This document shows, in pieces, positions 35,646 to 45,193 of a DNA stretch of 64,000 nt (its first letter is position 1; each line of letters starts with the position of its first letter). Made by a program: the position numbers and the translations under genes. The notes below the pieces were generated by a model. It did not search any database. It was not told the DNA's origin and worked only from the letters and a program-made list of their open reading frames with translations. Source of the DNA: an uncultured Alphaproteobacteria bacterium (GTDB lineage: Bacteria; Pseudomonadota; Alphaproteobacteria; HIMB59; GCA-002718135); NCBI GenBank assembly GCA_902571865.1, contig CACGDO010000001.1, positions 270,315-334,314 on the forward strand, written 5' to 3'.

Positions 35646-37010
35646 TTAAACTTTTGATAAAAGTTTTTCTAGTTTTTTTATGCAGTTTGTTTCAGCAAAA
35701 AAAACAACATCATCATTTTCTTTAAAAACAGTTTGGCTATTAGGGATTATAATTTTTTTATCCCTTACAATAGAGCCAATACGTATACCTTTTGGTAATT
35801 CCAATTCTTTAAGATTTTTATTACAAAGAAATGATTCTGATTGAATATCTGCCTCTATTACTTCTCCAAAACCTTCACCTATAGAATAATCATTTCGTAT
35901 TTTTACACCTCTAACCTTTTCTAAAATTTTAGAAATTGTTATTATTTTTGGATCTATGGTCATATCAACACCAATATTAGACAACAAAGATGAATAATTG
36001 CTATTATTAATCAAAGTTATTGATGTGTTGGCACCTGCTCTTTTAGCCAATAAAGATGACAGTATATTAACTTCATCGTCTTCTGTAATTGATATACAGT
36101 ATCCTGAATCTGATATGTTTACCTCTTCAAGAATCTTATTGTCTAAACCATCTCCATATGTCACTGTAATATTTTCTAAATTTGACGCAAGAAATTCTGC
36201 TCGTTCTTTATTAGCTTCAATGAGTTCAGTTTTTATATATGTATCAGAATTTTCTATTAATTGTGCAAGTGAAAATCCTATATTTCCACCTCCAATAATC
36301 ACAGCTTTTTTTGCCTGCAATTCTTGATGGCCAAATTCAGATAACACGTCTGTCAAATTGTCAGTTTCAACAACTAGAAAGATGGTATCTTTTTTTTCAA
36401 TTTTAGTTGAAGAATTTACTGTAAATTTTTGATCACCTCTAAATATAAACATTATGTTAGCTAAATAGTCAGGAAATTTTTCTGATAATTCTCTAACAGA
36501 TAGACCTGAATGTAAAAAATTATCCTCACATTTTAATCCAATTAATTTCAATTTTTTATCTGATAATTCAACCATATCTATTGTACCAGGAGAAATTAAT
36601 CTTCTGAATATACCCTTAGCAACTTCTTGTTCGGGAGAAATAATTGCATCTATTGGAAAATTTTCATCATTATATAAATTTTTCCAATCATTTTTTAAAT
36701 AATCTTGCTGTCTTATTCTTGCAATTTTCTTTTTAATTTTAAATAAAGAGTGGCCAATTTGACAAGTAACCATATTAGTTTCGTCACTCTTAGTAACTGC
36801 AATTAATATTTCACAGTCATTTGCACCGGCACTCTCTAAAACTGATGGCATACTAGGAATACCATTTATTGTTTTGACATCCAAATTTTCAGATACCTTA
36901 TTTAATCTATTTTCATCTTCATCAATAACTGTAACTTCAAAGTTTTCGCGTGATAATTTATCAGCTATGCTATATCCAACATCTCCCGCACCACAAATAA
37001 TTGTTTTCAT
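35646..37010 (-). CDS. trkA: Trk potassium uptake regulatory protein TrkA
   Basis: Cytoplasmic NAD-binding gating subunit for the TrkH/G potassium channel. Two RCK repeats are seen: GAGDVGYSIADKL at 7-19 with VIDEDENRL, and GGGNIGFSLAQLI near 232 with ELIEANKERAEFL. Each is followed by a TrkA-C domain. At 454 residues the length matches. It lies seven bases downstream of ntrX. The membrane subunit TrkH is not in this window. Confidence 0.95.
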   Translation of the reverse strand: MKTIICGAGDVGYSIADKLSRENFEVTVIDEDENRLNKVSENLDVKTINGIPSMPSVLESAGANDCEILIAVTKSDETNMVTCQIGHSLFKIKKKIARIRQQDYLKNDWKNLYNDENFPIDAIISPEQEVAKGIFRRLISPGTIDMVELSDKKLKLIGLKCEDNFLHSGLSVRELSEKFPDYLANIMFIFRGDQKFTVNSSTKIEKKDTIFLVVETDNLTDVLSEFGHQELQAKKAVIIGGGNIGFSLAQLIENSDTYIKTELIEANKERAEFLASNLENITVTYGDGLDNKILEEVNISDSGYCISITEDDEVNILSSLLAKRAGANTSITLINNSNYSSLLSNIGVDMTIDPKIITISKILEKVRGVKIRNDYSIGEGFGEVIEADIQSESFLCNKNLKELELPKGIRIGSIVRDKKIIIPNSQTVFKENDDVVFFAETNCIKKLEKLLSKV

Positions 37011-37017
37011 TGATTAG

Positions 37018-38349
37018 TTATTCTACTTTTATATCTAGTGATTTAAATTTTCTATAAAGAGCAGTTCTTTCCATTCCTGTAAACTCAGAAACTTTTGTTA
37101 TATTACCATTAAATCTCTTAATTTGCGATATTAAATAATTTTTTTCAAACTCTGATCTTGCTTCTTTTAATGACAAATCCAGTGAATTATTGGAAGAATT
37201 TGACGCAGTTTCATCTCCCATTTGTAATGCTAAATCATCAACCTCTAACTCTTTTATATTGTGATCTTGGTTAAGTATCAGGCTTTTCTCTACATAGTTA
37301 ATTAGTTGAGATATATTTCCAGGCCAATCATACATTTGTAACTTAGTTAAAGCTTTAGAAGAAAATTTAAAGCTTAAATTTCCTCCACTTTTTTCATTTA
37401 AATAAAAATTGAGGATAGGAAGAACATCATCTCTCCTGTCAGAAAGAGATGTAAATTTTATAAAGTCTGTTGAAATTCTATCATATAATCTTTTAATAAA
37501 ATTACCTTTTTCAATTTCTATTTCTAAATTTTTTTCAGTAATTGTAATAATTTTATGATTTAATTTAATATCAAGATCTTCAAAAAATTTTTTGTTTTCT
37601 AAAAAATTTAAAAGTTTTTTTTGGTAAATATTTGGAAGAGTTTCAATATTAAGCAGTATTAATGTATTATTGTTTGATCGATAAAAAATATTTTCATTAA
37701 TTGCGTTTTTATTTTCTACAAACAGATTATCCAATGCTTCATTTGTAAGTTTTTTAAAATCAATTGATATAGGAAGCTTATCTTTGTATTGTGAATTTTG
37801 ATGTATTAGATTGGTAAAATGTCTTTTTCCTGTTCCAAATGGTCCTTCAATTAATAATCTTGAATTACTTGAACTCTGCTCATTTAAATGTTTGTTAATT
37901 TTTTTAATGAATTCTGAATTCCCTATTAGTGGTATAGTTTTAATTAAGGTATCTTTTAAATTTTTATTTTCACTCAATAATGATGAACTTTCTATTGCTC
38001 TCTTAGTAAGAATAATTAATTTATCACTATTGAATGGCTTTTCTAAAAAGTCGTATGCTCCATTTTTTATAGATTTGACTGCAAGGTCAACAGTACCATG
38101 ACCACTTATAATAATAATTGGAGTATTACTATTAATTGATTTAAATTCCTTTAAAATTTCAATACCGTCCAATTTACTGTTAGATAACCATACATCTAAA
38201 ATAACTAAATCAGGTTTAATTTCATTGAATTTACTTATTGCTTCATCTGAATTAAGAGCAATTGAAGTATTATAATTTTCATCTTTTAAAATTTCTGAAA
38301 TAAGAAAACAAATATCTTTTTCATCATCTATAATTAAAACTTTATGCAT
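37018..38349 (-). CDS. ntrX: NtrX-like response regulator with a degenerate AAA+ domain
   Basis: Response regulator partner of NtrY. I prefer ATG 38349; a TTG three codons upstream (38358) is possible, and residue numbers here count from that TTG. The receiver domain holds Asp11, Asp12 and phospho-acceptor Asp55 in LVILDVWL, plus Lys107. The AAA+ region keeps GPFGTGKR (172-179) and an arginine-finger-like RLYDRIS (290-296), but Walker B is NTLILLNIE instead of the usual TLFLDEI, and the GAFTGA loop of sigma54 activators is absent. A Fis-type helix-turn-helix ends the protein (ITKVSEFTGMERTALYRKFK). It probably regulates without sigma54. Confidence 0.9.
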   Translation of the reverse strand: MHKVLIIDDEKDICFLISEILKDENYNTSIALNSDEAISKFNEIKPDLVILDVWLSNSKLDGIEILKEFKSINSNTPIIIISGHGTVDLAVKSIKNGAYDFLEKPFNSDKLIILTKRAIESSSLLSENKNLKDTLIKTIPLIGNSEFIKKINKHLNEQSSSNSRLLIEGPFGTGKRHFTNLIHQNSQYKDKLPISIDFKKLTNEALDNLFVENKNAINENIFYRSNNNTLILLNIETLPNIYQKKLLNFLENKKFFEDLDIKLNHKIITITEKNLEIEIEKGNFIKRLYDRISTDFIKFTSLSDRRDDVLPILNFYLNEKSGGNLSFKFSSKALTKLQMYDWPGNISQLINYVEKSLILNQDHNIKELEVDDLALQMGDETASNSSNNSLDLSLKEARSEFEKNYLISQIKRFNGNITKVSEFTGMERTALYRKFKSLDIKVE

Positions 38350-40486
38350 TGTATTCAAAATTAATTAATGATGTTGTTCCTGCCATATTTTTATTTTTCT
38401 CAATTTTTATTTTACCACCATGATCTTCAATAATTCTTTTTACAATAGATAAACCAAGACCGGTTCCTTTTGTTTTAGTTGTAAAATAAGGCTCAAATAT
38501 TTTACTCAACATTTTTTCATCAATTCCCACACCATTATCTTTTATTTCAATTTTTATATTTTTCACATCAGTAGCTAATAATACTTCGACTGCAGGATTG
38601 GGTATTTTTTCCACCGCTTCAATAGCATTTTTAATTAAGTTATTAAAACATCTTGAAATTTGAAGGGAATCAAAATGAAAATAAATATCATTTTCAGGTT
38701 TAATTAAATTAAGCTTTATATCCTTCCTCGTATTAAAATAGAGAAGGTATGCCTCTTCTAAGCATTTCGATAGATTATCAAGCTTAATTTCTGCCTCAGG
38801 CATTCTTGCAAAAGATGAAAATTCATCAACTAACTTCCCAATATCATCTACTTGTCTTGATATTGTTTTAGTTAAAAGTGCAATATCCTCCTTATCTGTA
38901 TTTGCATCTAAAAATTTCTTTTCTATTCTTTCAGCAGAAAGTTTAATGGGAGTTAGAGGATTTTTAACTTCATGTGCTATCTTTCTTGCAATATCTGACC
39001 AAGCTGCATGTTTTTCTGCTAAAATTAAAGATGTAGCATCATCTAGTGCAACAACATATCCCTCAATTTTATTATCATTAATCTCTTTAATAATTCTAAT
39101 ATTAAAATTTCTTTGATCATCAAATAATGTAAAATCGTATTGAAAATTTAATAATACTTTATTTGAGGTTTCAAAATTCTCAAATATTTTTTTCCATTCA
39201 GGAAAATAGGATAGAAAATTATCATTTATATTAAAAGTTTTAGTGCTTCTAAATAGTTTTGTTAGAGTTTTATTGTATAACAAAATATTAAAATTTTTAT
39301 CTAAAGAAATTACACCTATTGTTAAAAGACTTAAGATCGCCTCTATAAAAATTCTTTTTTCTTCATCTTCTTGACTTTTGGATATTAACTCATTTTGTTT
39401 ATTCTCAATTTCAGAAATCATTTTATTATAAGATGATAATAATACTTTTATCTCCTTAAATTGATCTGTCTCACTAACTTTAGCATCAAAATTTCCTTCT
39501 GATATTTTATTTGCTGATTTGATTAAATTTGTAATTGGTTTACTAAGATTGCTAGCTAGATTAAAACCAATTAAAATTGCCACTAATATAAAACAAATGG
39601 AGAAAAGAACAAATATCATTGAATAAGTTATCTGAATTCCTGAACTTTCCTCTTCTTTTACAGTGTAAATTTCAAATGCCTCTTTTGTAGCACTAATATG
39701 GTCCCAAATATTTGTGTTCAAATTTCTATTAACTTGCATGTAAACATCATTTAAAAAATTTATTTTTTTATAGGCAGTAATAGAATTTTTATCTAATTGA
39801 AAAATGTAAACTTGGTTTTGATTAACAACTTTAAATATCTCATTTGATGGAAGAGAAAAATTTTCATTATCAGGATCTTTAAGACTTAAGTAGATATTGC
39901 CTTCAGTATTAAAAATATAAATACTTGAAATTGTTCTCAAATTAATAAATTCACTTAAAGCTACTCTTATTGATTGAATATTTACTTCATTATTTTGAGA
40001 AGCTTTTAATATTTCTCTCATTATTAATTGTGTATCAGAAACTATTTCTGCCTGAATCTCATTTTCATAATTTTTTGCTACAATATTAGAATTGACAACT
40101 GCGTCTCTTACAGCATCTCCGTACCAAGTTCTTAACTCTAAGTTGAAGAAAAGTGATGTAATGATAACTAGTCCAATGGCTGGTCCTAAGGCCATTGCAG
40201 CAAATAAATTAACAAATTTTATATATAATCGCGATTCATCATAACTTTTTCTTCTTCTAACTAAAATAAGGACAATTTGTCTAACAATTATTGAAATCAA
40301 TAAAATGACAAATATAACATCAGCCAATAAAAAAAATTGTAGTCTTCTAGGATCTTTTACTAAATCGTTATTAGGTAGCATTAAATAGAATGTAATCGAA
40401 AAACTTAATATTATTAAAAAAATTAAAAAATAAAAAGATAATCTAGATAGATGAATAGATTTAAGTAATTTTGATAGGTCAAACAC
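38342..40486 (-). CDS. ntrY: Sensor histidine kinase NtrY
   Basis: Membrane kinase phosphorylating NtrX. The 714-residue protein has N-terminal membrane helices (about 14-105), an extracytoplasmic sensor region, another helix near 290, a HAMP segment (ASNLSKPITNLIKSANKISEGNFDAKVSETDQF in two parts), a PAS domain, the phospho-acceptor histidine in ARKIAHEVKNPLTPIKLSAERI, and HATPase motifs NNLIKNAIEAVEK, DNGVGID and GTGLGLSIVKRII. The start is GTG at 40486 with no clear ribosome site. It is divergent from ispDF; the genes usually in between (dusB, ntrB, ntrC) are absent. Confidence 0.94.
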   Translation of the reverse strand: MFDLSKLLKSIHLSRLSFYFLIFLIILSFSITFYLMLPNNDLVKDPRRLQFFLLADVIFVILLISIIVRQIVLILVRRRKSYDESRLYIKFVNLFAAMALGPAIGLVIITSLFFNLELRTWYGDAVRDAVVNSNIVAKNYENEIQAEIVSDTQLIMREILKASQNNEVNIQSIRVALSEFINLRTISSIYIFNTEGNIYLSLKDPDNENFSLPSNEIFKVVNQNQVYIFQLDKNSITAYKKINFLNDVYMQVNRNLNTNIWDHISATKEAFEIYTVKEEESSGIQITYSMIFVLFSICFILVAILIGFNLASNLSKPITNLIKSANKISEGNFDAKVSETDQFKEIKVLLSSYNKMISEIENKQNELISKSQEDEEKRIFIEAILSLLTIGVISLDKNFNILLYNKTLTKLFRSTKTFNINDNFLSYFPEWKKIFENFETSNKVLLNFQYDFTLFDDQRNFNIRIIKEINDNKIEGYVVALDDATSLILAEKHAAWSDIARKIAHEVKNPLTPIKLSAERIEKKFLDANTDKEDIALLTKTISRQVDDIGKLVDEFSSFARMPEAEIKLDNLSKCLEEAYLLYFNTRKDIKLNLIKPENDIYFHFDSLQISRCFNNLIKNAIEAVEKIPNPAVEVLLATDVKNIKIEIKDNGVGIDEKMLSKIFEPYFTTKTKGTGLGLSIVKRIIEDHGGKIKIEKNKNMAGTTSLINFEYNA

Positions 40487-40546
40487 TGTGTACTTTAGTT
40501 AATTTTTCAAATAATGATTATAAAATAATATTATTTATAAATTAAA

Positions 40547-41686
40547 ATGATGAAAAATGCACTTGTAATTCTTGCTGGCGGAAAAGGAAAGAGATTTGGT
40601 CAAAAAATTCCAAAACAATTCTTAAAAATTGGGAATACAAATTTTTTAAATTATTTTGTTTCAAATTTAGACTTATCAAACTTTGATATTATAAATATTT
40701 CAATAGATAAAAAATATCAAAAGACTTACTTTAATCATAAGGCTGTTTCTGAGAAAATAAAAATTACCTATTCAAAACCTGGGCTTACAAGACAAATTTC
40801 ATCTTTTAATGCTTTAAAAAATTTAAAAAAATTTAAAATTAATAATGTATTAATACATGATGCTGCACGTCCTTTATGTAGTAATAAATTAATTAAAAAA
40901 ATTATATCCAAATTAGGCAAAAATACTAATGCTATTCCATATGTTGAATATAATGACAGACAATTAATAAAGAAAAGTAAATTGGAAACAAAAGCAATTA
41001 ACTTGCAAACACCCCAGGGTTTTAAATATAATTTAATATTAAAAGAACATATCAAATATAAAAATTTTGAATTTAACGATGATTCAGGATTATTACAAAA
41101 ATCAAAAATGAAAATAAATTTGATCAAAGGTGAGAAAAACAATATTAAAATTACTTATCCAGAAGATATTCGGTTATTTAATTTATATAGAAAGCCGATA
41201 ACAAAATACGGTATTGGTTACGACATTCATCAAATTGATAAAAATACTAAAAATGGATTAAAATTAGGAGGAATTAAAATACCTTTCTCTAAATTAGTTG
41301 GTCATTCTGATGCGGACGTTGTACTTCATTCAATTTGTGACAGTATTTTTGGAGCACTTTCTATGAGAGATATAGGTTATCACTTTCCAAACACAGATAA
41401 AAAATGGAAAAATGTAGATTCATCTATGTTTATTATTTATTGCAGAAATAAACTCAAAGAAAAAGGTTATTCCATTATAAATTTAGATATTAATATAATA
41501 GCTGAAAAACCTAAAATTAATAAGTATGTTTCAAAAATGATTAAAAATATTTCAACATTACTTCAAATTAAAAATACCTCTGTATCCATTAAAGCAACTA
41601 CAAATGAAAAAATTGGTTTTATTGGTAATGGTGAAGGAATTGCAGCCGAGTCAATAGTTCATATAACAGATGATAAAGTTAGCTAA
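40547..41686 (+). CDS. ispDF: Bifunctional IspD/IspF isoprenoid synthesis enzyme
   Basis: Two steps of the methylerythritol phosphate pathway in one chain. The N-terminal cytidylyltransferase (IspD) shows ILAGGKGKRFGQKIPKQFL at 7-25 and HDAARPL. The C-terminal MECDP synthase (IspF) starts near residue 222 with GIGYDIHQI and contains GHSDADVVLHSICDS, GYHFPNTDKKWKN and IKATTNEKIGFIGNGEGIAA. The fusion is common in alphaproteobacteria. 379 residues. Its last 17 bases overlap pgpA. Confidence 0.96.
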   Translation: MMKNALVILAGGKGKRFGQKIPKQFLKIGNTNFLNYFVSNLDLSNFDIINISIDKKYQKTYFNHKAVSEKIKITYSKPGLTRQISSFNALKNLKKFKINNVLIHDAARPLCSNKLIKKIISKLGKNTNAIPYVEYNDRQLIKKSKLETKAINLQTPQGFKYNLILKEHIKYKNFEFNDDSGLLQKSKMKINLIKGEKNNIKITYPEDIRLFNLYRKPITKYGIGYDIHQIDKNTKNGLKLGGIKIPFSKLVGHSDADVVLHSICDSIFGALSMRDIGYHFPNTDKKWKNVDSSMFIIYCRNKLKEKGYSIINLDINIIAEKPKINKYVSKMIKNISTLLQIKNTSVSIKATTNEKIGFIGNGEGIAAESIVHITDDKVS

Positions 41687-42146
41687 TTTTTTTGTATCTT
41701 TATCTTTTGCTGGATATATTAAATTAATACCATCAGGAACCTTCGCATCTTTTTTATCAATAGTTATTTTATTTCCTATTGTTGAATACAAAATTATTTC
41801 TTTAGAAATATTTGTAGTTATTTTTTTTGTAATCTTTTTACTATCTTTATTTTTTATTAATAAATTCTCTTCACACACCCAATCACATGACTCAAAAATA
41901 ATAGTTATTGATGAATTCTTAGGAATATACTTAATTTTAATATTTTATGATCAAATTATAATAATAAATCCTTATGTCACAATAATATTAATTTTTATTT
42001 TATTTCGTTTTTTTGATATATTGAAAATTTTTCCAGCTAACATAGTAGACAGGAGACTTAAATCAGCTTTTGGTGTAATTCTTGATGATTTAATAGCAGG
42101 AATATATACAATAATTTTTCTTTTTATTGTAAATGGTTATTATTAA
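41670..42146 (+). CDS. pgpA: Phosphatidylglycerophosphatase A
   Basis: Membrane phosphatase that makes phosphatidylglycerol from its phosphate. The 158-residue protein has four helices and PgpA motifs: LIPSGTFASFLSI (about 19-31), HDSKIIVIDEFLGIYLIL and FFDILKIFPANIVDR followed by GVILDDLIAGIYT. It overlaps ispDF by 17 bases and cinA/pncC by 14, forming a coupled three-gene unit. Confidence 0.92.
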   Translation: MIKLANFFVSLSFAGYIKLIPSGTFASFLSIVILFPIVEYKIISLEIFVVIFFVIFLLSLFFINKFSSHTQSHDSKIIVIDEFLGIYLILIFYDQIIIINPYVTIILIFILFRFFDILKIFPANIVDRRLKSAFGVILDDLIAGIYTIIFLFIVNGYY

Positions 42147-42597
42147 AAAAGTTATAGATAAATTAATAAAAAAAAATATCTCAATTTCAGTTGCTGAGTC
42201 ATGCACAGGTGGGTTAATAACAAACACTATCACAAAATATAGTGGTGTTTCAAAAATTTTCTCTTACGGGATTGTTAGTTATTCTAATAAAGCTAAATCT
42301 AAATATTTATCTGTTTCAAAAAGTAATGTTTCTAAATTTGGAGCTGTAAGTAAAGAAGTAGCTGAGGATATGATAAATGGTCTGTACAAAAATGAAAAAA
42401 CACAAATCTGCATTTCTACAACTGGTATAGCAGGTCCTAATGGTGGAACAAAGTTAAAGCCAGTAGGATTAGTGTATATTGGAATTAAAGTTAATAAAAG
42501 TAATTATATTTTCAAGAAAATATACAAAGGAAAACGACTGGACATACAGAGAAAAACTAGAAATTTTATATTTAGCAAAATTAATCAATTAATCTAA
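42133..42597 (+). CDS. pncC: Nicotinamide-nucleotide amidase (CinA C-terminal domain protein)
   Basis: Stand-alone CinA-C domain, which deamidates nicotinamide mononucleotide in NAD salvage. The 154-residue sequence contains SVAESCTGGLITNTIT (18-33), FSYGIVSYSNKAKSKYL, GAVSKEVAEDM and the final TTGIAGPNGGTKLKPVGLVYIG, all typical. There is no N-terminal MoaB-like domain. The last nine bases overlap the convergent coq10 gene. Confidence 0.94.
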   Translation: MVIIKKVIDKLIKKNISISVAESCTGGLITNTITKYSGVSKIFSYGIVSYSNKAKSKYLSVSKSNVSKFGAVSKEVAEDMINGLYKNEKTQICISTTGIAGPNGGTKLKPVGLVYIGIKVNKSNYIFKKIYKGKRLDIQRKTRNFIFSKINQLI

Positions 42598-43026
42598 AAT
42601 TTCATCAGCACGAACTTTAAATGATTCAATCATTTTGTTTTCAATTAAAGGAAAAAAAGCTTCAGCGATTTTTTGATGAAAAAATCGTTTAAATTCAAAT
42701 TCAACATTAAAATGAATTCTAGTTTGATTTTTTTTTATTGATTCAAAAATCCAGTTAGTTTTAAGATCTTTTAAAGGCCCTTCAATATAAGTTGTACTTA
42801 TTGAGAGTTTTTTTTTATCAAAAGTGACGTGTGAACCAAAAGTTTGAGGCATAAAATATTTGTACCAAACAACCATATCTGCATAGATTTCTTTTTCACT
42901 TTTTGAATGTACTTTCATTGCTGAACACCAAGGGATAAAATAAGGATAACTCTCAATATCTAAAACGATATTAAAAAGACCCTTTGCGTCATGATCGACT
43001 ATCTCCTCCCTATTTGATGATTTCAT
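42589..43026 (-). CDS. Coq10/RatA-type START-domain protein
   Basis: Polyketide-cyclase/START-fold protein related to the ubiquinone-binding Coq10. The 145-residue protein shows the typical [20 protein letters not shown] and [19 protein letters not shown] segments. In alphaproteobacteria this gene usually follows lipA, as here, with a four-base overlap. The likely role is a quinone chaperone for respiration; a RatA-like toxin role is less likely given the context. Confidence 0.88.
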   Translation of the reverse strand: MKSSNREEIVDHDAKGLFNIVLDIESYPYFIPWCSAMKVHSKSEKEIYADMVVWYKYFMPQTFGSHVTFDKKKLSISTTYIEGPLKDLKTNWIFESIKKNQTRIHFNVEFEFKRFFHQKIAEAFFPLIENKMIESFKVRADEILD

Positions 43027-43958
43027 TGAATTGAATAAAGTTTATTTTTCCTATTTTCTTGCATAATTTTAAAATCATCAGAAGCATGATAACTTGAACG
43101 AGTTAGCGGTGATGATGCCACCATTAGAAATCCTTTTGCGTATGCCATTTTTTTATATTCATCAAATTCTTGAGGAGTAATAAATTTTTCTAGCTTAGCG
43201 TGTTTAGGTGTTGGAGGTAAGTATTGCCCTATTGTAATAAAATCAACATTAGCTGCTCTTAAATCATCCATTACCTGATATACTTCTTCTTTAGTTTCAC
43301 CTAAACCAACCATTAGTCCTGATTTTGTAAATATACTTGGGTTTTTTTCTTTAATTTGACTAAGTAAATTCAAACTTACAAAGTAACGTGAACCCGGACG
43401 AATTGATGGGTATAATCTTGGCACTGTTTCTAAGTTATGATTGAAGACATCAGGTAAATTTTTTGATAAGATATCTATAGCTTCAGGTTTATTTTTAAAG
43501 TCAGGAGTTAAAATTTCAATTGTGCAACTTGGATTTAAAGACTTAATTGAATCTATTACGTTGATAAAATGTAGTGCTCCACCATCTATTAGGTCGTCTC
43601 TGTCAACACTTGTTATTACAACATGTTCTAAATTCAATTGCTTAACTGACTCAGCAATTCTAATAGCTTCACCGTGATCAATAAAATGAGGTTTACCAGT
43701 TTTAATATTACAAAATGCACAGGCTCTAGTACAAATATCTCCTAGTATCATAAATGTTGCATGTTTTTTTTGCCAACACTCCGCTATATTTGGACATGCT
43801 GCTTCTTCGCACACAGTTACAATTTTTTTTTCTTTTAAAAGCTTATTTGTTTCTTTAAAAAATTTTGAAGTTGGTGCTTTTACTCTAATCCAACTTGGTT
43901 TTTTTGGAATTGGATTTGGTTTGTTTTTAACTTTTTCAGGATGACGTGGACCACTCAT
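43023..43958 (-). CDS. lipA: Lipoyl synthase
   Basis: Radical-SAM enzyme inserting sulfur into octanoyl groups to make lipoyl cofactors. The auxiliary cluster is Cys50, Cys55 and Cys61 ([12 protein letters not shown]) and the radical-SAM cluster Cys76, Cys80 and Cys83 (CTRACAFC). The C-terminal RSSYHA supplies the serine ligand. 311 residues, normal length. It is six bases downstream of pdhC, whose lipoyl domain is a substrate. The lpd gene commonly found between them is missing. Confidence 0.97.
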   Translation of the reverse strand: MSGPRHPEKVKNKPNPIPKKPSWIRVKAPTSKFFKETNKLLKEKKIVTVCEEAACPNIAECWQKKHATFMILGDICTRACAFCNIKTGKPHFIDHGEAIRIAESVKQLNLEHVVITSVDRDDLIDGGALHFINVIDSIKSLNPSCTIEILTPDFKNKPEAIDILSKNLPDVFNHNLETVPRLYPSIRPGSRYFVSLNLLSQIKEKNPSIFTKSGLMVGLGETKEEVYQVMDDLRAANVDFITIGQYLPPTPKHAKLEKFITPQEFDEYKKMAYAKGFLMVASSPLTRSSYHASDDFKIMQENRKNKLYSIQ

Positions 43959-43963
43959 ATAAA

Positions 43964-45193
43964 TTAAATAACTTCCATATCCATGCTATTCAACCATATT
44001 TGGAAGGGATCTTCTAAAATATCGCTAAAATCTTTGAGTAATTTTGCCGCAACAGCACCATCTAGTGATCTATGATCTGCTGAAATCGTAGATTTCATTG
44101 TATGCCCTATTTCAATACTTCCAGCGTTAACAACAGGTTTTTCAATTATAGATCCAATTGCAATAATACTTGATTGTGGCGGATTAATAATTGCTTGAAA
44201 TTCTGTGATTCCAAACATGCCTAAGTTTGAAATAGTTATAGATCCTCCACTATATTCTTCTGGTAATAATTTATTTTGATTAGCTTTTTTTACTAATGAT
44301 TTAATTTCTGTTGAAATTTCAGCTAATCCTTTTGTATCGGCTTCTTTAACAATAGGTGTAATCAATCCTTCTTTTAATGCTACCGCTACAGCAATATCAA
44401 TATTTTTATATTGATGAATTTTACCATTCACCCAAGAAATATTTGTTTCTGGATTTTTCGCTATTGCCATTGCGCATGCTTTTACAATGAGATCATTAAA
44501 CGAGATTTTGATATCACTAATTGAATTTATTTTTTTTCTTAAATTTATTATCTTATCCATTCGTGTTTCAATAGTAAGATAAAAATGTGGAACCTCATTT
44601 TTTGTTTGTGTTGTTCTTTCAGCAATTATTTTTCTAATACTAGATGGCTCAATTACAGAAATATTTTCATCATTGATATGAAGTTCAAAATTTTGAATAT
44701 CTTTTTTTATTATCCTACCATCAGGTCCAGATCCTTTAATAAGAGTTAGATCAATATTGTTATCTTTCGAAAATTTTTTAACAAACGGTGAAGCAAAATT
44801 AGTATTTTGTTTAGTGTTTAAATCTTTACTTCTTTCTATTATTTGACTTTTATCTATTTCAGTATTTACTTTAGGTGTTTCTGAAACCTCATTTTTTTCT
44901 TCACTACTTACAGTTTGATCTTTATCATTATAATCCTCTAATCTTTCATCTTTGCTACCATTGATTAGAGCAATGACAGAATTAACAGCAATTTGTTTAT
45001 CTGGTGATGTATCAATTAAATGCGTAATTTCTCCCTCATCAACTGCCTCAACTTCCATTGTTGCTTTATCTGTTTCAATTTCAGCTAATATATCTCCAGC
45101 TGAAACATTATCACCAATATTAACTAACCATTTATTAATTACACCTTCTGACATTGTGGGTGATAATGCAGGCATTAAAACTTTAATTGCCAT
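43964..45193 (-). CDS. pdhC: Pyruvate dehydrogenase E2 (dihydrolipoyllysine acetyltransferase)
   Basis: Core of the pyruvate dehydrogenase complex. One lipoyl domain with the modified Lys43 in [15 protein letters not shown]; a linker rich in Glu/Lys/Asn; a peripheral-subunit-binding domain at about 138-170 ([31 protein letters not shown]); and the acetyltransferase domain with [17 protein letters not shown] near the C-terminus. 409 residues. It follows pdhB immediately. Confidence 0.95.
   Translation of the reverse strand: MAIKVLMPALSPTMSEGVINKWLVNIGDNVSAGDILAEIETDKATMEVEAVDEGEITHLIDTSPDKQIAVNSVIALINGSKDERLEDYNDKDQTVSSEEKNEVSETPKVNTEIDKSQIIERSKDLNTKQNTNFASPFVKKFSKDNNIDLTLIKGSGPDGRIIKKDIQNFELHINDENISVIEPSSIRKIIAERTTQTKNEVPHFYLTIETRMDKIINLRKKINSISDIKISFNDLIVKACAMAIAKNPETNISWVNGKIHQYKNIDIAVAVALKEGLITPIVKEADTKGLAEISTEIKSLVKKANQNKLLPEEYSGGSITISNLGMFGITEFQAIINPPQSSIIAIGSIIEKPVVNAGSIEIGHTMKSTISADHRSLDGAVAAKLLKDFSDILEDPFQIWLNSMDMEVI

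Noticed and set aside
40518..40540. AT-only near-palindrome between ntrY and ispDF
   Set aside because: It is imperfect and contains only A and T, so chance occurrence is likely; not reported as an operator.
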